Positions 26,388-35,833 of a stretch of 64,000 bases of DNA are shown piece by piece. Source of the stretch: CAWDXG01 sp963822115 (GTDB lineage: Bacteria > Myxococcota_A > Polyangia > Polyangiales > Polyangiaceae). Made by a program: the position numbers and the translations under genes. How positions within the stretch are numbered: the stretch's first letter is position 1; every line of letters begins with the position of its first letter. The notes under the pieces were generated by a model that saw only the letters and a program-made list of their open reading frames with translations, was not told the DNA's origin and did not search any database. The stretch is from NCBI GenBank assembly GCA_963822115.1, contig CAWGGM010000010.1, forward strand, positions 248,001 to 312,000, in the 5' to 3' direction.

Positions 26388-27353
26388 CTACGCCGGGTGC
26401 CGGCGGTCGTGCTTGGGCAGGGCCAGCAGATACGCGACCTTCACCTCGCCGCACGTCAGCTCTTCGATGCGCTGGGCGAGCTGCGGGCCGGGGCGGCGCA
26501 CCTCGCGGCAGATGTTGTCGAGGAACTTGCGCGAGACCCCGAGCTTTTCTGCCACCTTCTGCCGCGACAGCCCCGACTGTTCGATGTAGAGCGCAAGCCT
26601 GCCCCAGCGTGCGGGTGGGCGCCCTACCCTGCCGCGGCTCACCGACTCCGATGAGCGCTTTCTCGCGCGGGATGCGCGGGCCGCGCGTGGGCAGTCCCAC
26701 AGCGAGCGCTCGAGCTGGGCAATCAACTCTCGCTGCTCGGCGCGGGTCGGCAGCCCGGCACGCCGCACCAATGCGGGGTCGGGCTCGCGCACCGCGCGCT
26801 CCAGCCGGGCCACGGCTTCGGGGATCGCGCGCTCTACGCGAGCGCGATCCTTCTTCGAAAGCTGGGTGCCGAGCCAGTCGGCCAGCGCCCAGGCGAACGC
26901 CGCGTGGCGCATGCCGTCGCGGGCGATGGTCCCCATCGCTTCGGCGATGGCACGGCTCCGCGCGTGTTCGGCCTGCCACGACGCGACCAGCGCCGCGTAG
27001 GTGTCCCGGACGCAGCCTTCAGCCGCGTTGTCGACGGCGATCTCGGCGAGCGTGCGCGAACGCGGTTTGGCGACGCGCAGCTGGCCCGGACGCGCGCCGT
27101 AACGCGCGGCGAGCCGCGACAGCAGCTCGGCGTGGCGCGTCCGGTCGTTCGCCGCGCACGCCGCGCGGCCCGTGAGCGCGCACGGTGCACCCGTAGCGAA
27201 CAAGGCGTCCGACAGAGCACGAAACGCATCGGCGGATGCGAGCAGCAGGCGCGCCTCGCGAGCGAGGTGATCGCCGAGCACGCTCTTTGCTCCCTCCGGC
27301 TTGTGAACGACCGGCCCAGCGGGCCGGCGAAACGTCAGCATGGCTCGCCCCAT
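26388..27353 (-). CDS. Ferritin-like domain protein fused to a C-terminal HTH domain
   Basis: 321 residues. Residues ~30-200 resemble the myxobacterial ferritin-like family: EARLLLASADAFRALSD, RHAELLSRLAARYGARP, NAAEGCVRDTYAALVASWQA and DGMRHAAFAWALADWL, with E/H residues in the spacing of a four-helix di-metal bundle. The last ~75 residues form a helix-turn-helix: LYIEQSGLSRQKVAEKLGVS then RKFLDNICREVRRPGPQLAQ. The combination suggests a metal- or oxidant-sensing regulator, or an iron store with DNA contact. A Fur-box-like site lies 25 bp upstream. It converges on the bufferin operon with 7 bp between stops. ATG 27341 is an alternative start. Confidence 0.7.
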   Translation of the reverse strand: MGRAMLTFRRPAGPVVHKPEGAKSVLGDHLAREARLLLASADAFRALSDALFATGAPCALTGRAACAANDRTRHAELLSRLAARYGARPGQLRVAKPRSRTLAEIAVDNAAEGCVRDTYAALVASWQAEHARSRAIAEAMGTIARDGMRHAAFAWALADWLGTQLSKKDRARVERAIPEAVARLERAVREPDPALVRRAGLPTRAEQRELIAQLERSLWDCPRAARASRARKRSSESVSRGRVGRPPARWGRLALYIEQSGLSRQKVAEKLGVSRKFLDNICREVRRPGPQLAQRIEELTCGEVKVAYLLALPKHDRRHPA

Positions 27354-27378
27354 GTCCGGAAGAGGATGTTGCAGAATT

Positions 27379-27397
27379 GAAAATGAAAATCAAGTTC
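27379..27397 (-). promoter_or_regulatory. Fur-box-like operator
   Basis: GAAAATGAAAATCAAGTTC matches the 19-bp Fur consensus GATAATGATAATCATTATC at 14 of 19 positions. It is part of a wider 8-bp inverted repeat, AAAATGAA (27380-27387) and TTCATTTT (27395-27402), in the most AT-rich island of this GC-rich window. It ends 25 bp before the ATG of the ferritin-like/HTH gene, where a bound repressor would block transcription. Confidence 0.65.
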
Positions 27398-27608
27398 ATT
27401 TTTAACAGGGCCCTGCCAGGCGCACCCGGCAGCTCCAATCCGGACTGGGCGGCCCCTGCGGCCGCGCGCCGGGCGCCCCTGGAATCCGACGCTCGCAGCT
27501 AGCGCGTCTCGACGCTGCTCGACTCGACGCACCGACGAGCGGGCGCATCGCGCCGGTAGCTGGCGCGCGGCGCGTGTCGCGCGAGCCCGTGGTGGTGGGC
27601 CGCCCCCG

Positions 27609-28412
27609 CTATCCGTGGTGCCAGGCAACGTTGGTGCCGCTCTTCATCTGCGGCGGATCGATGGCGAGAATGTAGTCGACGCGGCGGTTTCTCGGCTCGT
27701 CGACATTGTCGGCGGTCTTCACCGCGGGAACCGACTCGCCAAAGCCGGCGTAGTAGACGGGGATGCGGATGCCGCGATGGCGGAACCAGGCGGCGATGGC
27801 GCGCGCACGGCGGCGCGACAGTTCCATGTTGTGCGCCGCGCTGCCGACGGTGTCGGTGTGGCCTCCGATGAACAGCTTGATGGCGCCGAGATCCTTGTGC
27901 TCCTTGATAGCCTGCTTGATCTTCGCGTAGCTATCCTCGAGCTTGGGCCGCTCGCTCTTCTTGATAATGGCCTTGTCGGTGTCGAACAGCACCTCCTGGT
28001 GCGGAATGCTCACGGACCAGGGAACGATCGCGACGCCCGCGTAGTAGCCGTGGGTGTCGTAGCCGAAGACTTCGATGCGCGCGACCGGATCGTCGTTCTT
28101 CGGCGACCAGGTGACCACCAGCGGCGTGCCCGCCGGCTTGCCATTGAAATCGTGGTCTTCCTCGGCGAGCACGTCCCCCGAGTCGTCGATCACCTTGATG
28201 TGCACCGACTGCGCCGTCCGCGACAGCTTCACTTCCAGATGATGGTCTGCCAGATCCACCTTGGAGCGATCGATCGTCACCTTGAGCGGCGGCAGCTTCG
28301 CATCGCCCTTGGTCGCGTGTCGGGCGTGGTGCGCCTGTTTCTTCGACGAACCCGCCCACGCCGTCGCAGGCACGAGCAGACACAATGCAAGGATTGCCCA
28401 CCGCTTGGCCAT
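27609..28412 (-). CDS. OmpA-family protein
   Basis: 267 residues starting MAKRWAILALCLLVPATAWA, a signal peptidase I-type leader ending AWA. A basic linker (KKQAHHARHATKGDAK) is followed by a beta domain (DHHLEVKLSRTAQSVHIKVI) and a C-terminal OmpA/MotB peptidoglycan-binding domain: IKLFIGGHTDTVGSAAHNME, LSRRRARAIAAWFRHRGI and YAGFGESVPAVKTADN ending NRRVDYIL. It should anchor the envelope to the wall from the periplasmic side. It belongs to the minus-strand series tgl, rodZ-like, recO, ompA-like. Confidence 0.92.
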   Translation of the reverse strand: MAKRWAILALCLLVPATAWAGSSKKQAHHARHATKGDAKLPPLKVTIDRSKVDLADHHLEVKLSRTAQSVHIKVIDDSGDVLAEEDHDFNGKPAGTPLVVTWSPKNDDPVARIEVFGYDTHGYYAGVAIVPWSVSIPHQEVLFDTDKAIIKKSERPKLEDSYAKIKQAIKEHKDLGAIKLFIGGHTDTVGSAAHNMELSRRRARAIAAWFRHRGIRIPVYYAGFGESVPAVKTADNVDEPRNRRVDYILAIDPPQMKSGTNVAWHHG

Positions 28413-28468
28413 GGGCGAAGTGTAGCGCATCGGAGCGAGCACGCCGCTTCAACGACAATTGACGAAGC

Positions 28469-29200
28469 TCACTCGATGTCCATATGGGTGCGCAGCGCGG
28501 ATTCCACCAGACCGAGCGCCGTGTCGACATCTTCGGGCGAAAGCCCCGGTGTTTTCGCTGCTGCAGCCGACGCGAGACGCGCGCGCGCTGCACCATCGAG
28601 CACCATGCGTGCCCCGCCGCAGGCGCGGCACACGAGACCACCGCGTGAAGCATCGATCATGGCGGCGCGCCCCGGCTCGCATGCGCGCCCGCAACGCACG
28701 CAGAGTTCCAGGTCGAGTCCCCAACCGAGTGCTGCGAGCAGTCGCAGCCCGAGCTCGGCAAGATGCAGACGCGGCGTGCGCGTGTCGCGCGCGTCGTCGA
28801 GCCGGTCGAGCAGCTCGATGATCACACGCCATGCGTCCGGTTCCGGAGTCCGCGGCGGAGCGGCACGCCGGATCCATCCGAGCGCGCGTCCGGCCGCCTG
28901 CATACGATCGAGATCGCGCACGAGATGATGTCGCGGCGTCTCGAGGCTCGCTTCGCGGAGAGCCATGAGCTCCGCGCCGGCGCTCTCGTCGAGACGCACC
29001 AAGAGGGTGTGCATGGGTTCGAGTGAACCGCCGAAACGCTTCTGGCTGCGACGCGCTCCGCGCGCCAGCGCGCTCACCCTGCCCAGCGCTTCGGTGAACA
29101 ACGTCACGACAAGGTCGGACTCGCCGTAGCTGACGCGTCTGAGCAGAAGCGCGCGCGTCGTATGCGAGCGGGCGGCAGCCTTAGCGCGCGGGCGCGCCAC
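28469..29200 (-). CDS. recO: DNA repair protein RecO
   Basis: 243 residues. The N-terminal OB fold reads TRALLLRRVSYGESDLVVTL, then FTEALGRVSALARGARRSQK with the FGGSLEP motif. The C-terminal helical domain includes a zinc-binding pair CVRCGRAC and VCRACG. RecO promotes RecA loading with RecR and anneals single strands. It lies 7 bp downstream of the rodZ-like gene, a linkage seen in other Deltaproteobacteria-like genomes as I recall but not essential to the call. Confidence 0.92.
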   Translation of the reverse strand: MARPRAKAAARSHTTRALLLRRVSYGESDLVVTLFTEALGRVSALARGARRSQKRFGGSLEPMHTLLVRLDESAGAELMALREASLETPRHHLVRDLDRMQAAGRALGWIRRAAPPRTPEPDAWRVIIELLDRLDDARDTRTPRLHLAELGLRLLAALGWGLDLELCVRCGRACEPGRAAMIDASRGGLVCRACGGARMVLDGAARARLASAAAAKTPGLSPEDVDTALGLVESALRTHMDIE

Positions 29201-29207
29201 GATGCGC

Positions 29208-29645
29208 TCAGCCGCGGAAGCTGCCGACCGCGTTCGTCACCGGCGCGCGCATCGACAGCTCCTGCGGCATGTCGTCACCGCGCGGCTTGAGAACGATGCT
29301 GAGCGCCAGCGTGAACAGGATGAGCAGCAGCACGAAGGCGATCGCGACGCCGTAGCGCCTGCCGCGCGCGGGCTTCGTCGGGCTGGAGATCGGCAGCGGC
29401 GTGACCCACGCGACGCGGCGACTTGCCGTGTAGCGAGCCAGCACTTCCTCCGTCGACACGCCGACGGAGCGCGCGTACGACTTGAGGAAGCCGCGAACGA
29501 AGACCTCGCCCGGAAGCTCGTCGAACTGATCGGCCTCGATGCGTTCGACGCTCGACATCGGCACACGTGTCGAGCGTGAAACTTCTTCGAGGCTCATGCG
29601 ACGAGCTTCGCGCTGACGCTTGAGGTATTGGCCGACCGTTTCCAT
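29208..29645 (-). CDS. RodZ-like helix-turn-helix membrane protein
   Basis: 145 residues. The N-terminal HTH_25 domain starts METVGQYLKRQREARRMSLE and includes VPMSSVERIEADQFDELPGE and FVRGFLKSYARSVGVSTEEV. One transmembrane helix (GVAIAFVLLLILFTLALSIV) follows after a basic linker, then only a short 25-residue outside tail. RodZ links MreB to the elongation machinery; this version lacks the usual periplasmic beta domain. It starts 15 bp after the Tgl stop and is likely in its operon. Confidence 0.88.
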   Translation of the reverse strand: METVGQYLKRQREARRMSLEEVSRSTRVPMSSVERIEADQFDELPGEVFVRGFLKSYARSVGVSTEEVLARYTASRRVAWVTPLPISSPTKPARGRRYGVAIAFVLLLILFTLALSIVLKPRGDDMPQELSMRAPVTNAVGSFRG

Positions 29646-29660
29646 CGCGGGGCCCAGAGC

Positions 29661-30477
29661 CTACTTGAGTTTGTCGAGCATGGAGCTGCATTCTTTACCG
29701 GCATCGGTCGACCTATCGAGCTTCGCGCACTGCTCGAGATTCGGACCGGGCCTTGTCTGCCTGGCCGAGCTCCATCTCGACCCGACCCTTGCCGGCCATC
29801 GCCACCTGGAGCCGCTTGCAGGCCGGCGAGTCGGTCTCCAGGGCATTCGTGTATGCCTGCAGGGCCGACTCGAGCTGCTTCTTCTTCTCGAACGCCCGGC
29901 CAAGCCGGTAGTTGCCCACGCAGAACTTCGGCTGGGCCGCCACACTGCGCTGGAGGGCATCGATCGCCTTGTCCAGCTGCCCCTTCTCCAGGTAGGCCCA
30001 GCCAAGATTTCCCCAAGCATTCTCGGGGGTCTCGTACAGGATGTCGGCCGTCAGCGGCTTGAGCACCTTGATGGCGTCGTCGTAGCGCTTTTCGTGGATC
30101 AAGATGACACCCAGCGTGTTCTTGGCTTCACGGAAGTCCGGCCGGGCGCCCAGGGCCATGCGCGTGTACTTCTCGGCGTCCTTCAGGTGGCAGTCGTCCG
30201 GGCCCTTCTCGCAGAAATCGAGGTAGATGAGCGCGACGAGGTGCTCGGCGTCCGCGTTGTCGTCGTTCAGATCGACGGCCTTGAGCGCGTGGCCCAGCGC
30301 CTCGCGCGTCTTGCCCTGGCGCAGCCAGAGGTCGCGCGCCATGTCGTACTGGGCGTCGCTCATGCGCCCGGGATCGCCCCCGTGGGGATTGTCCGGGTTG
30401 GGCGGACAGGCCGCGAGCAGCGACGGCAGCAGCGCCAACGAAAGCGCAGCTACCAGTCGATAACCCACAACCCTCAT
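29661..30477 (-). pseudogene. tgl: Tgl-like TPR lipoprotein (type IV pilus secretin pilotin), frameshifted at ~29743
   Basis: Starts MRVVGYRLVAALSLALLPSL with lipobox LAAC. It contains six or so TPRs matching myxobacterial Tgl/PilF: LWLRQGKTREALGHALKAVD, FREAKNTLGVILIHEKRYDD, TPENAWGNLGWAYLEKGQLD and QPKFCVGNYRLGRAFEKKKQ. Tgl assembles the PilQ secretin for social motility. Near 29741-29746 the sequence ggtccgaatctc has one base too many: the frame stops at VREAR, but the adjacent frame gives NLEQCAKLDRSTDAGKECSS then MLDKLK, the natural C-terminus. Removing one base restores a 271-residue protein. Confidence 0.85.
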
Positions 30478-30578
30478 GTGCCCGCGTCGCTTAGCGCACG
30501 GCTGGGGGCGAGTCAACGCGGAACCCGGCCGCTAGCTCCTTGAATTTCCAGCGTTGTCGGAGACCGGACGGACGGGCT

Positions 30579-31283
30579 CTAGCGCGAGCTCTGGCGACCC
30601 GATTCGTCGCCCCCGACGATCTGGTCCTTCACGCCGAGCAGGCCATACAGCTCCCCCAATGCCTCGATGTCCGGGATCTCGACGCGCTCGCCCGCGATGT
30701 TGATGTAGCCGCTCTCGCGCAGCTGCTGGACGTTGCGCTTCACGGTATCGACATCGAGGCCGACGCGGGTCGATAGCTCCATCGGGGAGATGTTGACCGA
30801 GACGGCGCCGCTGGTCTGCCCGCCGCTGCTCTGGTGCGCGAGCTTGAGCAGCGAGACCACGATCTTGGACTGCGAGTCGCGCAGCATCAGGATCTCGATC
30901 TGGTCCTCCGCGTCCCGCAGACGCCGGATCAGCTGGTGCAGGACGCGGGCGCCGACCGCGGGATTGCTCGAGATCACCTGTTCGAAGGTGGCCTGGTCGA
31001 GCGCTAGGGCGACGCCGTCGGCGAGCGCGACGGCAGTCGAGTTGCGAGGCGAGCCCTGGATGAGAGCGGTCTCGCCGAACAGGTCGCCGGGCCGGAGCAC
31101 GCGCAGGCTGCGCTCGACCGCGCCCACGCGCTTGATCAGCCGGACGCGACCTTCCTGTAGCAGGAACGCCTCGGTGGCGGCTTCGCCGTCCTCGAACAGC
31201 ACCTCGCCCGCGGAGAACTGCCGCCCGAAACGCGCCAGCAGGCGGTTTTCGCCGCCTCCGACCGGATCCCCGGATGATGCCAT
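30579..31283 (-). CDS. Crp/Fnr-family transcription regulator
   Basis: 234 residues. N-terminal cyclic-nucleotide-binding-type barrel: FSAGEVLFEDGEAATEAFLL, RPGDLFGETALIQGSPRNST. Then a dimerisation helix and a C-terminal winged HTH, MELSTRVGLDVDTVKRNVQQ LRESGYI. The PRNST position in the phosphate-binding cassette resembles the R/S pair of cAMP binders, so a nucleotide ligand is possible. ATG 31283 or 31295 fit equally; neither has a strong ribosome site. It lies 43 bp after tsaB on the same strand. Confidence 0.88.
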   Translation of the reverse strand: MASSGDPVGGGENRLLARFGRQFSAGEVLFEDGEAATEAFLLQEGRVRLIKRVGAVERSLRVLRPGDLFGETALIQGSPRNSTAVALADGVALALDQATFEQVISSNPAVGARVLHQLIRRLRDAEDQIEILMLRDSQSKIVVSLLKLAHQSSGGQTSGAVSVNISPMELSTRVGLDVDTVKRNVQQLRESGYINIAGERVEIPDIEALGELYGLLGVKDQIVGGDESGRQSSR

Positions 31284-31326
31284 GTGCGGCGCCATGCTAG
31301 ACGAGCGGACCGCGCTGCGCCACCGG

Positions 31327-31995
31327 CTAGCCGAACGGCGAGGGCGGGAGGTCCGGCTTGATGGCGTCGGCGTCGCGGACGTAGAGCGGCTCGGCTGGCG
31401 CGAGCGCGGGGTCCAGCGTCGCACCGACCGCCGCGGTGAAGGCGGCGTGCGGCAGATCGGCCTCCGGCGAGCGGTACGCACTGGCAATGCCGAGCTCCGC
31501 GCAGACTCCGCCAGAGAAGACGGCCATGCCCGGCGCCAGCTCCCGCAACGTGAATGGAGCGGAGTCCCGAGGCAGCGCTTGTGGCCTGAGGAGCTCCAGG
31601 CCCGCAGCATCGTAGGCCGCGCAGAACAGCTCGTTCCGCCGCGCGTCGAGCAGGGGCAACCTGGTGCCCACGCGGTCGGGAGGCACAGCCGCGGCCATGG
31701 CCCTGAGCGACCCCACGCCCACGACCGGAATGCCGAGCCCCATCGCGATGCCCTGCGCCAGCGCGATCCCGATGCGGAGGCCCGTGAACGAGCCCGGACC
31801 GATGCCGACGGCCACGAGCTCGAGCGAGCTCCGCGCCCAACCGGCCTCGCCGAGCACCTGCTCGACCAGCGGCAGGATCAGTTCGGCGTGGGCATTGGGA
31901 CGCGTGTGGCTTGCCGCAGCGACGAGCTGCCCCGCGTCCACCAGAGCCACGCTGCCACGCTGGGCAGTGGAGGTTTCGATTCCGAGCACGCGCAT
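31327..31995 (-). CDS. tsaB: tRNA threonylcarbamoyladenosine biosynthesis protein TsaB
   Basis: 222 residues of the ASKHA fold. Family motifs: MRVLGIETST at the N-terminus, HAELILPLVEQVL, and GIGPGSFTGLRIGIALAQGI, the TsaB hallmark. TsaB pairs with TsaD and TsaE to make t6A37 on ANN-decoding tRNAs. The divergent PP2C gene starts 82 bp away. The C-terminus ends PLYVRDADAIKPD, also typical. Confidence 0.93.
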   Translation of the reverse strand: MRVLGIETSTAQRGSVALVDAGQLVAAASHTRPNAHAELILPLVEQVLGEAGWARSSLELVAVGIGPGSFTGLRIGIALAQGIAMGLGIPVVGVGSLRAMAAAVPPDRVGTRLPLLDARRNELFCAAYDAAGLELLRPQALPRDSAPFTLRELAPGMAVFSGGVCAELGIASAYRSPEADLPHAAFTAAVGATLDPALAPAEPLYVRDADAIKPDLPPSPFG

Positions 31996-32076
31996 CTGCG
32001 CCCGCGTCTATCACGAATCGGAGCCGCGGGCTTACGGCATGCCTGATCCTGGCCAGGTGGAGGTAGTGTAGCGCTC

Positions 32077-33378
<1,302 letters not shown>

Positions 33379-33477
33379 CCCCGCCGGTCCACAAAGCCCG
33401 ACGATGGGCTTGCAATCGCGGTCCGTTCGACTACGTTCCGCTCACCTTCGACGCCCTACCCGGTCGGCGAAGGCGGT

Positions 33478-33555
33478 CGGGGCGTAGCGCAGTTTGGTTA
33501 GCGCACTTGACTGGGGGTCAAGGGGTCGGTGGTTCGAATCCACTCGCCCCGACCA
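33478..33555 (+). tRNA. tRNA-Pro (anticodon GGG)
   Basis: The acceptor stem CGGGGCG (33478-33484) pairs with CGCCCCG (33545-33551), followed by A and an encoded CCA. The anticodon arm is CTTGA-CTGGGGG-TCAAG, giving anticodon GGG. The T arm GGTGGTTCGAATCCACT... is standard. The integrase gene ends 78 bp downstream, so this tRNA is probably the integration target of an element that extends to the right. Confidence 0.97.
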
Positions 33556-33632
33556 CTTTTGTTTTTCTCCCAGTCGTTTCAGGAAGTTAGACAGCGCCCT
33601 CTCGGCTGTTGCCCATATGTTGCCCAAACGGG

Positions 33633-34775
33633 CTACGGGCGCAGCTTCGAGATCGTCGCCGCCAGGTCCGCAGCGTTGGCGTGCACGTAGCGCTGCGTGG
33701 TGGCGATGTTCGAGTGACCCGCTAGAGCGCGGATCGCTTCGACGTTCGCTCCGTGCCTTGCGAGCGTGGAGCAGAACGCATGCCGCAGGGCGTGGCTGCT
33801 CCATTCCTCGAGCCCGTGCCGGCGCTCCAGAAGCTGGAGCTTCCGGAGGTAGTCCTGCCGGCGTAGCGGCTGACCGTCGTCGTCAGGAACCACGAGCGCC
33901 CTCGGGAGCTTGCTCGCGCAAGCAGCGTGAAGGATCTCGGCCAGCTCGGGAAGCATCGGAATCGTCCGGTGCTTGTTGCCCTTCGGGCTGACGGGCTCGT
34001 TCTCCGAGAGAGCACGCCGCACATGGATCACGCTCTGCTTGAAGTCCACGTCACGAACTTCAAGCGCGCGCACCTCTCCTTGCCGGAGCCCGGCGAGAGC
34101 CTGCAACGCGATCCCCACCCGGAGCCAACCCGACGAGACCTCAAGCAGCTTGGCGACGTGCTCGGCTGACGGAGCAGCGGGCAACGTCGCAGGCTGCTTG
34201 AAGCTCGGAAGCTCCGGCATTGTCGGCAACAGGCCGACCTCGTGAGCCGCGCGCACGATGGCTTTCACCAGGTTGCACGGCCCGCGAGGATCGATGCCAT
34301 GCGTGCGGCCGTGGTACCGCTGTCGACGTTCGCAGCTTTGCAGCTCTGCCGCGTACGCGAGAAGCACGGGCTTCGTGATGGCGTCGATCTTCAGGCGACC
34401 GAAACGCGCGAGCACGCTTTGACCCAGCAGACCCTCGTACCGCTTGCGCGTCGCCGGCCGCAGCCTGGGCATGAACAGCGGACGATAGTGGCTCTCGATG
34501 AAGCTCGCGAAGGTCGGCATCTCCCTGCGCTCGACGGGCAAGCCCGTCATTGCTGCACGAGCCATCAACCTCGCGGCTTCCGCTCGTGCGCCCGCCTTCG
34601 TCTGCACGTCGGCAACCTTCCGGAACCGTCGTCGACGGCCGGCGCGGTCTATGAATCGAAAGTCAATGACCAGGACTTGGCGCTTGCCGCGCTTCTTCGT
34701 TCGGACCGGAACAGTCCCGCGGCCTGTACTGGACCACCAGGCTTCGTGGTGCCGCTCGGTGTTGCACGACACCAC
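33633..34775 (-). CDS. Tyrosine-family site-specific integrase
   Basis: About 380 residues. N-terminal AP2-like arm-binding region, core-binding SAM-like domain (FASFIESHYRPLFMPRLRPA) and catalytic domain with the R-K-HxxR-H-Y set: LAGLRQGEVR, SPKGNKHRTIP, SSHALRHAFCS, LAGHSNIATTQRYVH. It cuts and rejoins DNA at att sites through the Tyr. The gene reads toward the tRNA-Pro, the usual layout for tRNA-borne islands. The true start is uncertain (GTG 34775 or a downstream codon). Between the stop and the tRNA lies a direct repeat TGTTGCCCA (33608-33626), perhaps arm-type sites. Confidence 0.93.
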   Translation of the reverse strand: MVSCNTERHHEAWWSSTGRGTVPVRTKKRGKRQVLVIDFRFIDRAGRRRRFRKVADVQTKAGARAEAARLMARAAMTGLPVERREMPTFASFIESHYRPLFMPRLRPATRKRYEGLLGQSVLARFGRLKIDAITKPVLLAYAAELQSCERRQRYHGRTHGIDPRGPCNLVKAIVRAAHEVGLLPTMPELPSFKQPATLPAAPSAEHVAKLLEVSSGWLRVGIALQALAGLRQGEVRALEVRDVDFKQSVIHVRRALSENEPVSPKGNKHRTIPMLPELAEILHAACASKLPRALVVPDDDGQPLRRQDYLRKLQLLERRHGLEEWSSHALRHAFCSTLARHGANVEAIRALAGHSNIATTQRYVHANAADLAATISKLRP

Positions 34776-34861
34776 CTTGCCGGCGGTACCAGGATCGGTC
34801 GACCCGGAAACCTGCTTTCCGGGTGCAGGAATCTATCGATCGTCGCGCTCGCGGCGGTCCT
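34621..34861. repeat. 241-bp direct repeat, copy A (integrase 5' end)
   Basis: This segment covers the first ~50 codons of the integrase and its upstream DNA, and is nearly identical to 51150-51391 in the same orientation. It includes a hairpin ACCCGGAAA-CCTGC-TTTCCGGGT at 34802-34824. At its right edge the minus strand encodes DRRERDDR and a stop, the tail of the hypothetical genes at 50.4 and 51.4 kb; no more of that gene is present here. From 34862 to 35043 I see nothing. Confidence 0.85.
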
Positions 34862-35043
34862 GCTCCTCTGGGCCGAACGCGCCCCGGCATCCTGATGCCG
34901 CAACGCGAGCCGTGCGCCCGCACGACGGCCCCGGCTAGCACAAGGACTTTCCCTCAACTAGCGGCGAATTCATCATCGCCCTTGCGGACCGTGCGGACTG
35001 CCGCGGCTCGTGTGGCGCAGGCGCGGTGTGGACGGGTTCCGAC

Positions 35044-35274
35044 CTATTGTTCTCTGCTCGCAACGCCCGCGCAGGTCACACTATTGTCGGGTCGTATCGT
35101 GCACTTCTCCATCTCCGACGTGCTGCTGGTCTGCTTCACGAAGTAGATGTACGGCAGATATCGGGGCACCGCGGCGTCCGGCGCGACCAAGGCGTAGGTT
35201 CTCCCGCATCCTGCGAGGACGCCGCTACTGACGACAACGGCTGCGAGCGCCAGAATGCGATGGCGCGCGGTCAC
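35044..35274 (-). CDS. Tiny lipoprotein, fourth gene of a four-gene array
   Basis: 76 residues from GTG 35274: leader TARHRILALAAVVVSSGVLA with lipobox LAGC, then a short mature part YIYFVKQTSSTSEMEKCTIR, PDNSVTCAGVAS. The GTGA overlap with the preceding gene shows translational coupling. The two mature cysteines with an intervening PDxS resemble those of the other three genes in the array, pointing to common ancestry. No known family recognised; expected at the outer membrane. Confidence 0.7.
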   Translation of the reverse strand: MTARHRILALAAVVVSSGVLAGCGRTYALVAPDAAVPRYLPYIYFVKQTSSTSEMEKCTIRPDNSVTCAGVASREQ

Positions 35275-35474
35275 AGGTTGCTCTCCTTGCAGTGCGTCTC
35301 GGCCCCATCTGGCGCAACGTCGCAGACAACGATCGATTGGTGGCCGTCGGAATGTACCCATTCGTACCAGACCTTGTTCGGAACGGCATAGCCCGCGTGC
35401 ACCAGGGTTGCTCCGCCGCAGCCGACGGCGCCGAGCGCAAGGAGCAACAGGACAACGGCTCGCAGATTGATCAC
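35271..35474 (-). CDS. Tiny lipoprotein, third gene of the array
   Basis: 67 residues from GTG 35474: INLRAVVLLLLALGAVGCGG (lipobox AVGC), then AGYAVPNKVWYEWVHSDGHQ and VVCDVAPDGAETHCKESNL. The CxxAPDGxxxxCK motif is shared with the first gene of the array. Both ends overlap neighbours by 4 bp (GTGA). Function unknown. Confidence 0.72.
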   Translation of the reverse strand: MINLRAVVLLLLALGAVGCGGATLVHAGYAVPNKVWYEWVHSDGHQSIVVCDVAPDGAETHCKESNL

Positions 35475-35833
35475 GGTGCACCTCTCACTGGCGATGTTGC
35501 GCTCGCAGCCGGTGCAGCCGCGACGGTCGGTGCAGCCGCGACGATCGGTGCGGCCGTGGCACCGGGCGGGACGACGCCAGAGCCGGGGATCCCCCGCTTG
35601 CTCTGGTCGTAGAAGATGGGACTGCACACAAAGCTGCCGCTGACCTTGCTGCAGTTCCACGCTTCGTACGAGGTCCAGGCCGAGATGAACGCGTAGTGAA
35701 CGCTGACCGTGATGACCTTGTAGCTGTTGTAGGAAGGGTGCGCCGCGAAATCCACGATCCGGCGCGACGTGACGCAAGCCGGCAAGAAGAGTGCCGCGGC
35801 GAGCGCGAAGCACAGGGGGGCAAGGCGGCGCAT
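35471..35833 (-). CDS. Tiny lipoprotein, second gene of the array
   Basis: 120 residues starting MRRLAPLCFALAAALFLPAC, with lipobox LPAC. The core SYNSYKVITVSVHYAFISAW then TSYEAWNCSKVSGSFVCSPI shows the two-Cys beta hairpin pattern of its neighbours. It alone has an extra Pro/Ala/Val tail with near-perfect APTVAAAP repeats, encoded by a small tandem repeat around 35500-35560 that could vary in length. Overlaps the next gene by 4 bp and shares one base (TGATG) with the previous stop. Confidence 0.72.
   Translation of the reverse strand: MRRLAPLCFALAAALFLPACVTSRRIVDFAAHPSYNSYKVITVSVHYAFISAWTSYEAWNCSKVSGSFVCSPIFYDQSKRGIPGSGVVPPGATAAPIVAAAPTVAAAPAASATSPVRGAP

Noticed and set aside
33442..33804. 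Minus-strand open frame with the phrase SGRVDSNHRPLDPQS
   Set aside because: It is the complement of tRNA-Pro; this is a well-known annotation artefact.
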